A DNA stretch of 64,000 nt from an uncultured Lachnospira sp. Its GTDB lineage: Bacteria > Bacillota > Clostridia > Lachnospirales > Lachnospiraceae. Both the position numbers and the translations under genes were made by a program. Below, one piece after another: positions 52,227 to 62,770 of the stretch. Position 1 is the stretch's first letter. Each line of letters starts with the position of its first letter. Under the pieces are notes generated by a model that saw only the letters and a program-made list of their open reading frames with translations, searched no databases and was not told where the DNA came from. The stretch is from NCBI GenBank assembly GCA_910587485.1, contig CAJUKN010000008.1, positions 62,001-126,000 on the forward strand. Reading direction: 5' to 3'.

Positions 52227-52967
52227 ATGGGCAATATTATAGAGGTTCATGGTATGGAATTGTCCTCTATGCCTATTGGTGAATATGATAGAAGAATTGT
52301 GCTGCTCACAAAAGAGCGTGGGAAAATTTCTGCATTTGCAAGGGGAGCAAGAAGACCCAATAGCCCATTAATGGGCGCTACAAGAGGGTTTATATTTGGA
52401 ACCTTTCAAATGTATGAAGGGAGAGACTCTTATGTATTAAAGCAGGCAAATGTCACCCATTTTTTTGAAGATATGATAAAAGATTATAATGCCATTTGTT
52501 ACGCCTGTTATTTTGCGGAATTGGCGGAATATTATGCCAGAGAAAATTTGGATGCCACTGATATGATAAACTTATTGTATGTTACTTTCAAAGCAATTAC
52601 AAAAGCATTGATACCATATTCTTTGATAAAATGTATCTATGAGTTAAAAATCATTGCGATAAATGGAGAATGTGTAGATTTATTTACATGTAAAGAATGT
52701 GGAGAAGAAAAGCATAATATAATAGGATATACTAAAGATTTGCAAGGCGTTTTATGTGCAGACTGTAAAGCAGCAAGAATAGAACGCTTGCCTTTATCAT
52801 CCTCTACAGTTTACGCATTGCAATATATTGTTACATCGCCAATAGATAAATTGTATACATTTAAATTAAATGATAATTGTATGAAAGAATTATCAGAAGT
52901 TATCAGCATAATACGAAATAGTACGATTGATAAAGAGTTTAAATCGCTTGATATGATAAGTAAATAG
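52227..52967 (+). CDS. recO: DNA repair protein RecO
   Basis: The 246-residue protein has the N-terminal OB fold (1-80; VLLTKERGKISAFARGARRPNSPL), a helical region and the zinc site CKECGEE...CADCKAAR (about 154-180). It helps load RecA with RecF and RecR at gaps. TAGGTGA from the end of era serves as ribosome-binding site, so the two are coupled. Confidence 0.93.
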   Translation: MGNIIEVHGMELSSMPIGEYDRRIVLLTKERGKISAFARGARRPNSPLMGATRGFIFGTFQMYEGRDSYVLKQANVTHFFEDMIKDYNAICYACYFAELAEYYARENLDATDMINLLYVTFKAITKALIPYSLIKCIYELKIIAINGECVDLFTCKECGEEKHNIIGYTKDLQGVLCADCKAARIERLPLSSSTVYALQYIVTSPIDKLYTFKLNDNCMKELSEVISIIRNSTIDKEFKSLDMISK

Positions 52968-53067
52968 CAAAGCATAAATAATAATAAATACTCTTGTCAT
53001 ATGTATAAAAATGTTATAAAATCATAGAAATATTGTAAAGCCTACTAAAAAATTATGGAGGATTTTT

Positions 53068-54456
53068 ATGGAAAAGACAATGGAAAAAATAGTTGCGTTG
53101 GCAAAGGCGAGAGGATTTGTGTATCGAGGCTCAGAGATATATGGAGGATTAGCGAATACATGGGATTATGGTAATCTTGGTGTAGAGCTTAAAAATAATG
53201 TAAAAAAAGCATGGTGGCAAAAATTTGTTCAGGAAAACCCTTATAATGTCGGTGTGGATTGTGCCATTTTGATGAATCCCCAAACTTGGGTTGCTTCTGG
53301 TCATCTTGGTGGTTTTTCAGACCCTCTTATGGATTGCAAAGAGTGCCATGAGCGATTTAGAGCAGATAAAATTATTGAAGATTGGGCAGAGGAAAATAAC
53401 TATACATTAGAAGGTTCTGTTGATGGTTGGACACATGAAAAAATGGAAAGCTTTATTGATGAACAAAATATTTGTTGCCCAAGCTGCGGCAAGCATAATT
53501 TTACCAATATCAGGCAGTTTAATTTGATGTTTAAAACATTTCAGGGTGTCACAGAAGATGCAAAAAATATTGTTTATCTAAGACCAGAAACAGCACAAGG
53601 TATTTTTGTTAATTTTAAAAATGTTCAAAGGACATCAAGAAAGAAAGTACCTTTTGGTATTGCTCAAATTGGCAAGTCTTTTAGAAATGAGATTACACCG
53701 GGCAATTTTACTTTTAGAACAAGAGAATTTGAACAGATGGAGTTGGAGTTTTTCTGTAAGCCTGATACAGACCTTGAGTGGTTTGCATATTGGAGACAAT
53801 ATTGTATTGATTGGTTAAAATCGCTTGGTATTAAAGATGAGGAGATGAAAGCAAGAGACCATTCGCCAGAAGAATTGAGTTTTTACTCAAAAGGAACAAC
53901 CGATATTGAATTTTTATTCCCATTTGGTTGGGGTGAATTGTGGGGAATTGCAGATAGAACCGATTATGATTTGACGCAGCATCAAAATGTTTCGGGTGAA
54001 GATATGGCATATTTTGATGATGATTCAAAAGAAAAATATATTCCTTATGTTATTGAGCCTTCACTTGGTGCAGACCGTGTAACACTTGCTTTCCTTTGTT
54101 CTGCATATGATGAGGAAGAACTAGAAGATGGAGAAATGAGAACAGTCCTTCATTTTCACCCTGCCATTGCTCCTGTTAAGATTGGTGTGCTGCCTTTATC
54201 AAAGAAGTTAAACGAAGGTGCCGAGAAGGTATTTGCAGATTTAAGCAAATTATATAACTGTGAGTATGATGACAGAGGCAATATCGGTAAACGATATAGA
54301 AGACAGGACGAGATTGGTACACCATTCTGTGTAACGTATGATTTTGAGTCTGTGGAAGATGGTGCTGTGACAGTACGTGATAGAGATACAATGGAGCAGG
54401 AACGAATTAAGATTTGTGATTTAAAAGCATATTTTGAGAATAAATTTGTATTTTAA
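53068..54456 (+). CDS. glyQS: Glycyl-tRNA synthetase (alpha2 type)
   Basis: The 462-residue class II synthetase has motif 1/2 region (FRNEITPGNFTFRTREFEQME) and motif 3 (GADRVTLAF) and the C-terminal anticodon-binding domain (HPAIAPVKIGVLPLSKK). It charges tRNA-Gly. The upstream 100 bp have no T-box leader, which is often found before glycyl synthetases in Firmicutes. GGAGGA precedes ATG 53068. Confidence 0.96.
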   Translation: MEKTMEKIVALAKARGFVYRGSEIYGGLANTWDYGNLGVELKNNVKKAWWQKFVQENPYNVGVDCAILMNPQTWVASGHLGGFSDPLMDCKECHERFRADKIIEDWAEENNYTLEGSVDGWTHEKMESFIDEQNICCPSCGKHNFTNIRQFNLMFKTFQGVTEDAKNIVYLRPETAQGIFVNFKNVQRTSRKKVPFGIAQIGKSFRNEITPGNFTFRTREFEQMELEFFCKPDTDLEWFAYWRQYCIDWLKSLGIKDEEMKARDHSPEELSFYSKGTTDIEFLFPFGWGELWGIADRTDYDLTQHQNVSGEDMAYFDDDSKEKYIPYVIEPSLGADRVTLAFLCSAYDEEELEDGEMRTVLHFHPAIAPVKIGVLPLSKKLNEGAEKVFADLSKLYNCEYDDRGNIGKRYRRQDEIGTPFCVTYDFESVEDGAVTVRDRDTMEQERIKICDLKAYFENKFVF

Positions 54457-54481
54457 GAAATTGTGAAAGAGGATTTTTGAT

Positions 54482-56074
54482 ATGTTATGTCCAAAGTGTG
54501 GCAGAGAGTATGAGGGAACAAAATGTCCAAATTGTGATGGACTAGATATCATAGTCAATCAAGATGATTATCTTAAGAGACGAAAAGAGTATGAGGAGAA
54601 GCAGGCTGTCCTAAAGTCTGCTTTTTCTGATAATGAAGAAAAAAATAAATCCAATGAAGCTTTAAGACCCGATGAAATTTTAGACAAAATTGTAAAAGTT
54701 AGTGGACAGGCACGACAAAAAATTGCGGATAAAAAGGCAGAAAAAAAGGACAATAAGAAAAATAAAAAAGTTGGTATGATTATTGCAATCAGCATTGTTG
54801 TTGCTTTAGTGGGGGCATTGGGGCTTTATATGCTGATAAATCATAAAGATGTTATCCTATATTCAATATATGATAATACCATATATCGTATATCAGAAAT
54901 GGATATTCAACGAGTTTGTGATTATGACGAAGCAATATTTGAATCGGATAAAAATTCCTTTCATATACAACCGCTTCCGCAAAATCTTTATGATATAACA
55001 GTTAAAGAAAGTATGTCTTCAGATAATGGAAAATATTATTGTGCTTCTGCATATAATCATACAAATAATAATTATAGTATGATGATATGGAATGATGAAA
55101 ATTGCAATATATTGGCAGAAAATAATAAAGAAAAAAAATTATTGTATATAGATAATGATGGATATGCTATCTATCAAGAAACGGAAGTCATTAATGAGGA
55201 AGGCTCTGTTGGAACAACACAGCTTTATATCAGCAAAGTTGAAAGCGACCATACTGTTACAACAACAATGCTTTCTGAAACAGTAAAGGATATCTATGTA
55301 TATTCGGATAAAAAAACAGTGATTTTTAATGACCTTGAGGACAAACTATATACATATGTATATGGTAAAAATCCAAAAAAAACATTGATTGCTGAAGCTG
55401 TGACAATCATACATGGTGCTGTAGAAGATAATATTTACTTGTTTTCATATAAGGCACAGCAGGTCAATACATTAAAAAATTGTAATGGATTTATATATAA
55501 CTGCAACGATGACATTTATTATTATCAGTTGGATTTTAGTGATGGAAAATCCATTTATTTAGGAAAAAATAACAGTACCAATTTAGCTTATATTATTGAT
55601 AAAGATGATGTTATCATGGTTCGTAAAAATACATTAATGAGCGCAAAAATAGTAGATAAAGTGGTGGACACATACACAGAACTTGCAAAATTGGGAACCT
55701 TGGACAATATTATATATGATGATAACAGTAAAAGTGTTATTTTTATTAATGAAAAGGATTCCCTTATGTATTATAGTAAAGGTAAAGTAACAAAGATTTC
55801 AGATGGAGTTACAGATGGTACGTTGAATTTGGTTGCTAATGCAAAAGGAGCATTTACGTATGTGTGCAATAATATTCAAATGTATTGTAAACATGTTAAA
55901 ACTAGTCCTGTAAAATTAACACAAGAGGGAAATATTGCGCAAAATTCTGAAGTTTTTTATCAAAAAGGCAAGCTATATTTTGTCAATATGCAGGGGAAAT
56001 TATATGTTTGTAGTGATAATGGAAATGATTGCAGTATGATTGGAGATGCCAATCGAATTATTTTAGGGAAATAA
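54482..56074 (+). CDS. Zinc-ribbon, single-TM protein with a large extracytoplasmic domain
   Basis: This 530-residue protein starts with a zinc ribbon (CPKCGREYEGTKCPNC, 3-18), followed by a lysine/glutamate-rich helical cytoplasmic part (to about 95), one transmembrane helix (about 98-120) and an approximately 400-residue extracytoplasmic domain with repeated short strands (YDNTIYRIS, DDIYYYQLDF, DNSKSVIFINEKD) suggestive of a beta-propeller. I cannot assign a family or function. It lies 25 bp after glyQS, with AGAGG before the ATG, and before a cell-wall carboxypeptidase. Confidence 0.75.
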   Translation: MLCPKCGREYEGTKCPNCDGLDIIVNQDDYLKRRKEYEEKQAVLKSAFSDNEEKNKSNEALRPDEILDKIVKVSGQARQKIADKKAEKKDNKKNKKVGMIIAISIVVALVGALGLYMLINHKDVILYSIYDNTIYRISEMDIQRVCDYDEAIFESDKNSFHIQPLPQNLYDITVKESMSSDNGKYYCASAYNHTNNNYSMMIWNDENCNILAENNKEKKLLYIDNDGYAIYQETEVINEEGSVGTTQLYISKVESDHTVTTTMLSETVKDIYVYSDKKTVIFNDLEDKLYTYVYGKNPKKTLIAEAVTIIHGAVEDNIYLFSYKAQQVNTLKNCNGFIYNCNDDIYYYQLDFSDGKSIYLGKNNSTNLAYIIDKDDVIMVRKNTLMSAKIVDKVVDTYTELAKLGTLDNIIYDDNSKSVIFINEKDSLMYYSKGKVTKISDGVTDGTLNLVANAKGAFTYVCNNIQMYCKHVKTSPVKLTQEGNIAQNSEVFYQKGKLYFVNMQGKLYVCSDNGNDCSMIGDANRIILGK

Positions 56075-56148
56075 AAAGTAAAATTGCATAACCGTCTTAT
56101 TTACTGAATAGATATTAGTATAGTTTACCTGTTTGTAAGGGTGGTTGA

Positions 56149-57372
56149 ATGAAAGCAATAGACATCAAAAAAATAGTGGCGTTGGTTCTATGTGTGGTAC
56201 AAATAGAGGTTATCATTTTAGGGCTGACGCCATTTATACATGCAAAGGCAGAAACAAATGAGCAAAGCAGTGGAATTAATCTGGAAAGTGAATCAGCGAT
56301 TCTGATGGAAGCTTCAACAGGTATGATTATTTATGAAAAAGATTCCGATAAAAGCCTTGCGCCAGCCAGCATAACAAAAATTATGACATTGATACTGATA
56401 TTTGATGCAATTAACGAGGGAAAAATCCATTTAACAGATGAAGTTACTGTTTCAGAACATGCTGCATCAATGGGTGGCAGTCAGGTATATCTTGAAGCGG
56501 GAGAAACACAAAATGTAGATACGATGATAAAGTGTATTAGTATGGCGAGTGCGAATGACGCCTGTGTGGCAATGGCAGAGTTTATTAGTGGAACAGAGGA
56601 AGCGTTTGTTATGCAGATGAATGAGCGTGCTAAGGGATTGGATATGAAAAATACAAATTTTATCAATTGTTGTGGTTTGGATGACGATAATCATCATTCA
56701 TCTGCTAAAGATGTGGCGATTATGAGTAAAGAATTAATTACAAAATATCCTCAAATACATGATTATTCAACGGTTTGGATGGATACAATTATTCACAGTA
56801 CAAGAAAAGGAGATAGTGAATTTGGATTAACGAATACAAACAAATTAATTAAGCAATATGAGTGGGCTACTGGACTTAAAACAGGTTCAACAAGCAAGGC
56901 TGGTTGTTGTCTTTCGGCTACTGCGAAAAAAAATGGAATTGATTTGATAGCAGTAGTAATGGCGGCACCAAATTCCAAGACAAGATTTTCAGAAGCAATT
57001 AATCTATTAAATTATGGTTTTTCTAATTGTTATATTTATACAGATGAAAATCCAATTGAACTACAACATGTTGAGATTAGCGGAGGTGTTAAAAATACAG
57101 TAGGGTGTGAATATCAAAAAACATTTTCTTATTTATTTATGAATAAAGTAGATAATGATAAAATTATGAGAGAAGTCGTTTATGACACAGGGCTTGTTGC
57201 ACCAATTGATAAAGGCACACAAGTTGGGCATGTGACATATAGCATTGAAGGTGAGACATTGGGAGAAGTTCCAATTATTACAACAGAAGATATAGGCAAA
57301 GCTACATTTTGGGATATGGTAAAGAAGGTAGTATATTTTATGGTAGGTTGTGAGAAAATAGCCGAAGCATAA
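56149..57372 (+). CDS. dacF: D-alanyl-D-alanine carboxypeptidase, family S11
   Basis: The 407-residue penicillin-binding protein has a signal peptide (about 1-34, ending HAKA), then SxxK (SITK, 74-77), SxN (SAN, 134-136) and KTG (244-246), followed by the PBP5-type C-terminal beta domain (about 290-385) and a short amphipathic end. It removes the terminal D-Ala of peptidoglycan stem peptides outside the membrane. The symbol is approximate (DacF/DacB type). A terminator follows. Confidence 0.9.
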   Translation: MKAIDIKKIVALVLCVVQIEVIILGLTPFIHAKAETNEQSSGINLESESAILMEASTGMIIYEKDSDKSLAPASITKIMTLILIFDAINEGKIHLTDEVTVSEHAASMGGSQVYLEAGETQNVDTMIKCISMASANDACVAMAEFISGTEEAFVMQMNERAKGLDMKNTNFINCCGLDDDNHHSSAKDVAIMSKELITKYPQIHDYSTVWMDTIIHSTRKGDSEFGLTNTNKLIKQYEWATGLKTGSTSKAGCCLSATAKKNGIDLIAVVMAAPNSKTRFSEAINLLNYGFSNCYIYTDENPIELQHVEISGGVKNTVGCEYQKTFSYLFMNKVDNDKIMREVVYDTGLVAPIDKGTQVGHVTYSIEGETLGEVPIITTEDIGKATFWDMVKKVVYFMVGCEKIAEA

Positions 57373-57433
57373 TAGAAGATAGCCGAAATTTGTCAAGTAA
57401 TAGGTTTATATGGTTGTGTCTTTGTACATAACA

Positions 57434-57464
57434 AAAGACGGATGTATGTATTACATCCGTCTTT
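57434..57464 (+). terminator. Terminator after the D,D-carboxypeptidase gene
   Basis: Perfect 13-bp stem AAAGACGGATGTA/TACATCCGTCTTT, T-rich on the right side. Confidence 0.8.
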
Positions 57465-57760
57465 ATCATATCTACAAAAGGAGATAAATATGAAATAAAA
57501 AATTTTTTGTTTGATTAAACAATATCATAAATATTTAGAAAAGTCAAGCGTTTTAAGCGTATTTTTAAAATGATTTTAAGGTGTTCCAAAGTGATAATAT
57601 TTGTGTTACAATAAAATGTACAGCCTATTTTTAATATTATATTAGAGAAAAAATATGATATAGAGGTTCGTGTGAAAAATAAATTGATTCACAAGCTAAA
57701 AAAGATAGAATCTGCAAGTTTCAGTTTAAATTTGCAAATTGAGTAAGGATAAAAAATGAC
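57465..57760 (+). other. Leader/intergenic region before rarA
   Basis: The 296 bp are AT-rich. A weak promoter is possible (TTCCAA at about 57583, 17 bp, TACAAT). A stretch near 57690-57740 loosely recalls family A repeats (CTGCAAGTTTCAG, TTTGCAAATTGAG) but is too diverged to claim. Confidence 0.35.
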
Positions 57761-59089
57761 ATGGATTTGTTTGATTATATGAGAGAAAATAAAATGAAGC
57801 AGGAATCTCCACTAGCTTCACGAATTAGACCCCAAATACTTGATGAAGTCGTTGGACAGCAGCATATTATTGGCAAGGATAAATTACTTTATAGAGCAAT
57901 TGCAGCAGACAAGCTAAGTTCTATTATACTTTATGGACCACCCGGTACTGGAAAGACGACACTTGCAAAAGTGATAGCCAATACAACTAGCGCAGATTTT
58001 ATGCAGATAAATGCTACGGTTGCTGGAAAAAAAGATATGGAATCGGTTGTTGAAAAAGCAAAAGATAATTTAGGTATGTATGGTAAAAAAACGATTCTTT
58101 TTGTTGATGAAATTCACCGATTTAACAAAGGGCAACAAGATTATCTTCTGCCCTTTGTAGAGGACGGAACTGTTATACTAATTGGTGCTACAACAGAAAA
58201 TCCATATTTTGAAGTAAATAGCGCGCTGATATCAAGGTCTATTATTTTTGAGTTAAAACCTCTAAATAAAGAAGATATTAAGACGATATTAAAGCGTGCA
58301 GTTTATGATGAAAAATGTGGAATGGGAAGTCTTCATGCAGATATTGACGAGGAAGCCTTAGACTTTCTTGCAGATATATCCAATGGAGATGCCAGAAACG
58401 CATTAAATGCAGTAGAGTTAGGTGTATTGACTACAAAGCCTTCAGATGATGGCATCATTCATATCAATCTGTCTGTTGCACAGCAATGTGTACAGAAAAG
58501 AGCATTAAATTATGATAAAAATGGTGATAGTCATTATGATACCATATCTGCATTTATTAAGAGTATGAGAGGGTCTGACCCTGATGCAGCAGTGTATTAT
58601 TTGGCAAGAATGTTGTATGCTGGTGAAGATATCAAATTTATTGCACGAAGAATTATGATATGTGCCAGTGAGGACGTAGGAAATGCTGACCCACAAGCAC
58701 TTGTGGTGGCTGTCAATGCAGCTATGGCAGTAGAGCGGCTTGGAATGCCAGAGGCAAGAATTGTCTTATCGCAGGCTGCTGCGTATGTTGCATGTGCGCC
58801 AAAGAGCAATGCAGCATATATAGCAATTAATCGTGCATTGGATATTGTAAAAGATGAAAAAACCTATGGAGTGCCATCACATTTGAGGGAGGCAGGTTAT
58901 AAAGGTGCTAAAAATTTAGAGCGTGGACTAAATTATAAATATGCACATGACTATACAAATCATTATGTACAACAACAGTATTTACCAGATGAACTTGTAG
59001 GAACAACATTTTATGAACCAACCAATAATGGATATGAAGCAACGATAAAGGAACATATGAACAGGATAAAAGCGGAGGCTGATAAGTAG
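57761..59089 (+). CDS. rarA: Replication-associated recombination protein RarA
   Basis: The 442-residue AAA+ ATPase has SPLASRIRPQILDEVVGQ, Walker A GPPGTGKT (59-66), Walker B LFVDEIHRFNKGQQD, sensor ATTENPYFEVN and the RarA C-terminal part (MRGSDPDAAVYYLARML). It acts at stalled replication forks. Its TAG stop is immediately followed by the ATG of the DUF5717-type gene, so the two are co-translated; a functional link between the two is not known. Confidence 0.94.
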   Translation: MDLFDYMRENKMKQESPLASRIRPQILDEVVGQQHIIGKDKLLYRAIAADKLSSIILYGPPGTGKTTLAKVIANTTSADFMQINATVAGKKDMESVVEKAKDNLGMYGKKTILFVDEIHRFNKGQQDYLLPFVEDGTVILIGATTENPYFEVNSALISRSIIFELKPLNKEDIKTILKRAVYDEKCGMGSLHADIDEEALDFLADISNGDARNALNAVELGVLTTKPSDDGIIHINLSVAQQCVQKRALNYDKNGDSHYDTISAFIKSMRGSDPDAAVYYLARMLYAGEDIKFIARRIMICASEDVGNADPQALVVAVNAAMAVERLGMPEARIVLSQAAAYVACAPKSNAAYIAINRALDIVKDEKTYGVPSHLREAGYKGAKNLERGLNYKYAHDYTNHYVQQQYLPDELVGTTFYEPTNNGYEATIKEHMNRIKAEADK

Positions 59090-62000
59090 ATGAAAGAGTA
59101 TCTTAAGCGCTTGGCAAGAGGAAATTTTACATATGACATACCCAAATTAGATATGGATAGAAAATTGGTTGTCAAGGCTGCCTATAACAGTGTTATAAGA
59201 CAATCTTTTGTGTTGAAATCTGATTTGCACACTATGGGAATTATATGGTCTCAAAATGATAGGGTAACAATAAGAAATAATGTGTTTTCGGGTACAGAGT
59301 GTAAAATTGACTATGAAATTTATACAAAAGGTCTGCTGCCAAGCGATTTGATGAAGGGTACATTTGACATTATCAGTATTTCAGGAGAAAAACAGATTTC
59401 ATATGAAATACAAATTGTTGATAAAGTATATGAGACAAGTATTGGAATAGTTGATACGACATTTGATTTTTATAATCTTGCTCATAAATCAATTGATGAG
59501 GCAGTACAATTTTTTGATAGTAATAATTTTAAAAGCATTGTATTGAAGGAAGATGTTTTATTAGCAAATATTTATGATATTTTAAAAATGGATAGTGACC
59601 GTTCTCATGCAATGTTTGAATTTCTTGTAGCAGCACATAAAAAAAATCCTGTGACAGTCAATATAGCACATTGTGACTACAAATATGGTAAAAATGTGCA
59701 AGTTCGCATTTCACAAGAGGATAAAGCTGTTTTTAATATAATGGATTGCAGTGATAATAAACCTTATAAGTTATGGATTAATAAGAGCGGTTGGGGTTAT
59801 ATAAAAATTAATATACAAACAGATGCTTCTTTTATTAAATTATCAAGTTTTGAGTTAAACAGCAATGATTTTACAGGAAATCAAGGTGCGTTCTCTTTTT
59901 CAATTGATATAGATAAACTGCATAGTGGGACAAATTTTGGCAGAATTGAGATGTTTACATATAATCAAAAATTGACAGCAGATATTATTGTGCATTGTAA
60001 ATCCAATCATTCCAATATTCAACATGCAAATTTTGAACGTAGACTTCTTATAGAGATGACAAGATTGTATATTGATTATCGTTTAGAGAATATTGATACA
60101 AAAAGTTGGATTACACAATATATAATGATTGTCAACAAGTTAAGAGATTTTAATGAGCAATCTGTTTATTATCAATTAATGGAGGTACAAGGGCTTACTT
60201 ATCAAGACCGAATGGTTGAAGCCGAAAACCTATTAGAAAGTATTGATAAAAATGGTTATCATCAAGATGTATTATTATTTTGTTATTATAGTTATATCAG
60301 TGCAACCATTAAAAAAGATGATGTATATACAATTAAAATGGCTTCTGTAATTCGTGATTATTATGAAAATGGTTTAGATAATTGGCGTATTTTATGGATT
60401 CTTTTTTATATGGATAAAAACTATAGCCGAAATTTAAGTATGAAGCTTCTTAGGATAAAGGAGGCTTTTAAGAAAGGTTGTTTTAGTCCAATTATGTATT
60501 ATGAAGCATTGACTGTGATAAACAGTGACCCAATGTTAGTGCGTATTCTCAATACTTTTGAAATTCGTGTTCTTGCATTTGGATTAAAACATAAGAAAAT
60601 AACACAAAGGCTTGCGGATTATATTAATTATTTGATTCTCAATGAAAAGATGGTATCTGTTCAAGTAATTGATATTGCAAGACAGCTCTATGAGACGTTT
60701 AAACAGGACAATATGTTAGAAACGCTTATTATCCATATGATTCGCAATGAAATGTGCAGCCTAGCCTGTTTTCAATATTATGAAAAAGCCGTTTTAAAAG
60801 GATTGAAAATCACAAGACTGTATGAGTTTTATATCAAAAGTATGGATAAAAGTTCTTATAAAAAACTTCCAGAAGTTGTTTTGATGTACTTTCAATATGA
60901 AGTCCATTTAAATTATGTTGATAGGGCATATTTATATGCCAATATTTTAACAGAAAATATGGAAGTTTGTTCTTTATATGAAGATGAAATTAAGAATTTT
61001 GGATATGAGCAGCTTTGTATGGATAGGATTGATGAGAATTTAAATCTTATTTATAAATATATATGGAATATTGATTTGCTTGATAACAACACGGCAGAGA
61101 GTATGGTCAATCTTATGTTTACATATAAAGTAAAATGTTTGGATAAAAATGTGCGATATGTTATTGTAAAACATAAAGAATTAACCTTGCTTGACAGATA
61201 TCCAATAGTAGATAAAGTAGCTTATATAACCATGTTTACAAAAGGGTGTGTGTTGGCTTTTGAGTGCATGGATGGCAGTATACATAAAGATACATTGGCG
61301 TATGAGATTGAAAAAGTATTTGAAAATACAGATTTATTGCAGGCTGCATTAAATAAAGCAATAAGAAATGAATATATTGAATTTTATAAATTTGAAATGG
61401 GTATCAGTTCAGATATGGCGGATACTGTAAAGTATCTTGCGGGATTAAAAGGGCTTGAAGAACATATGAGGGAAATTCTTAATTCATGGTTGATTGATTA
61501 TTATTATAATAAAAAAGACCAAATGGGAAATGAAAACTCAACAGCTATTAATAGAAAAGAAATACAACAATATATTTTATCAAACCATTTAAAGAAAAAA
61601 GAGGCAATTCAATATATTGATATTTGTTCAAGTACAGGTATGTTTGATACAGCTTGTGATTTAATTGAGAATTATGGAATAGATGGCATCTCTTTTGAAA
61701 CACTATACAAGATTGGCAGTTTTTTACTTGAAAAATCGGGAAATGTTCACGATGTATTGCTGTTAGATATCTGTTTTAAAAGTTTTTTGGGTGGACAATA
61801 TAATGAAAAAATGTTGTCTTATCTCAATGATAATTTTAACGGGACAAGTGATGAAATGTACCATGTTTGGAGAACGTGTAATGATTTTGATATAGATAAA
61901 ACAGATATATCAGAGCGGATTATTGCACAGATGTTGTTTTGTTCGCAGCAAGATGAAAAATTGACAGAAGTGTTTAATGATTATTACATGTGTTATAATG

Positions 62001-62755
62001 AGGATAAGAGACATGATATTATAAATAGCAAAAAACGCATTATCATGGATGCCTATATTTGTTATCAAAGTTATCTATATTTTGTCAAACAAAATGTTGT
62101 AAGACAACATTCGGTAAAGGAAATAAATATAGAAAATGGTCTAAATATTAATGAATTTACATTTACAGTTATAGAAAACTATTTGATGGCAAATTATAAA
62201 ATCCATGATATTTGTAAACTGGCATATCTTAAGTATATGTCAAAAAATCCCGATACTATGACTGAAACACAAAAAAACTTGGCTGAAACACTGATTAGTG
62301 AACTATGTGAAGAAAATAAATGTTTTGATTTTTATAGGAATTTTGGCGATGTTTTATGTCTTCCTTACACAATAATAAATCAAACATATGTTCAATATAT
62401 TGGAAGTCCTGATGCAAAAGTAAATATTTATTTTTATAAAAATGAAAATGAGTCCGATATGGAACATGAAATTATAACAGGCTGTTGTGGTGTTTATACA
62501 AAAGGGTTTACCCTGTTTTATGGTGACCGAATATCCTATTATTTTACTGAAGAAACAAAAGGGGAATTGAAGCGTTCAAATGAGTATCAAATAACAGGTG
62601 AATCTATTTTTCATAACAAGAATATCAGTAAATTTGATTATATTAATAAGATACTTGCATGTAAAGAAAAACATGATATAACCACAATGAAAAAACAGAT
62701 GCAGACATATTGTATCAATGAATACATTGTAGACCAAGTATTTCAAATTTTGTAA
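59090..62755 (+). CDS. Giant DUF5717-like protein
   Basis: The 1,221-residue protein begins MKEYLKRLARGNFTYDIPKL, an opening I associate with DUF5717 of Lachnospiraceae. Residues about 20-330 are beta-rich and look like tandem immunoglobulin/ASH-type domains. About 330-1,030 is a long alpha-helical solenoid reminiscent of TPR arrays (YQLMEVQGLTYQDRMVEAEN). The end is again beta-rich and then helical. There is no signal peptide or membrane helix, so it should be cytoplasmic. The gene starts on the base after the rarA stop; GGAGG lies 11 nt upstream. The following gene (15 bp on) is an Hsp70/actin-like protein. Function unknown; a scaffold is the simplest guess. Confidence 0.75.
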   Translation: MKEYLKRLARGNFTYDIPKLDMDRKLVVKAAYNSVIRQSFVLKSDLHTMGIIWSQNDRVTIRNNVFSGTECKIDYEIYTKGLLPSDLMKGTFDIISISGEKQISYEIQIVDKVYETSIGIVDTTFDFYNLAHKSIDEAVQFFDSNNFKSIVLKEDVLLANIYDILKMDSDRSHAMFEFLVAAHKKNPVTVNIAHCDYKYGKNVQVRISQEDKAVFNIMDCSDNKPYKLWINKSGWGYIKINIQTDASFIKLSSFELNSNDFTGNQGAFSFSIDIDKLHSGTNFGRIEMFTYNQKLTADIIVHCKSNHSNIQHANFERRLLIEMTRLYIDYRLENIDTKSWITQYIMIVNKLRDFNEQSVYYQLMEVQGLTYQDRMVEAENLLESIDKNGYHQDVLLFCYYSYISATIKKDDVYTIKMASVIRDYYENGLDNWRILWILFYMDKNYSRNLSMKLLRIKEAFKKGCFSPIMYYEALTVINSDPMLVRILNTFEIRVLAFGLKHKKITQRLADYINYLILNEKMVSVQVIDIARQLYETFKQDNMLETLIIHMIRNEMCSLACFQYYEKAVLKGLKITRLYEFYIKSMDKSSYKKLPEVVLMYFQYEVHLNYVDRAYLYANILTENMEVCSLYEDEIKNFGYEQLCMDRIDENLNLIYKYIWNIDLLDNNTAESMVNLMFTYKVKCLDKNVRYVIVKHKELTLLDRYPIVDKVAYITMFTKGCVLAFECMDGSIHKDTLAYEIEKVFENTDLLQAALNKAIRNEYIEFYKFEMGISSDMADTVKYLAGLKGLEEHMREILNSWLIDYYYNKKDQMGNENSTAINRKEIQQYILSNHLKKKEAIQYIDICSSTGMFDTACDLIENYGIDGISFETLYKIGSFLLEKSGNVHDVLLLDICFKSFLGGQYNEKMLSYLNDNFNGTSDEMYHVWRTCNDFDIDKTDISERIIAQMLFCSQQDEKLTEVFNDYYMCYNEDKRHDIINSKKRIIMDAYICYQSYLYFVKQNVVRQHSVKEINIENGLNINEFTFTVIENYLMANYKIHDICKLAYLKYMSKNPDTMTETQKNLAETLISELCEENKCFDFYRNFGDVLCLPYTIINQTYVQYIGSPDAKVNIYFYKNENESDMEHEIITGCCGVYTKGFTLFYGDRISYYFTEETKGELKRSNEYQITGESIFHNKNISKFDYINKILACKEKHDITTMKKQMQTYCINEYIVDQVFQIL

Positions 62756-62770
62756 ATTACAGATTGGAGA

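Noticed and set aside
52968..53067. T-box riboswitch before glyQS
   Set aside because: Only 100 bp are available and the T-box core and terminator/antiterminator are absent.
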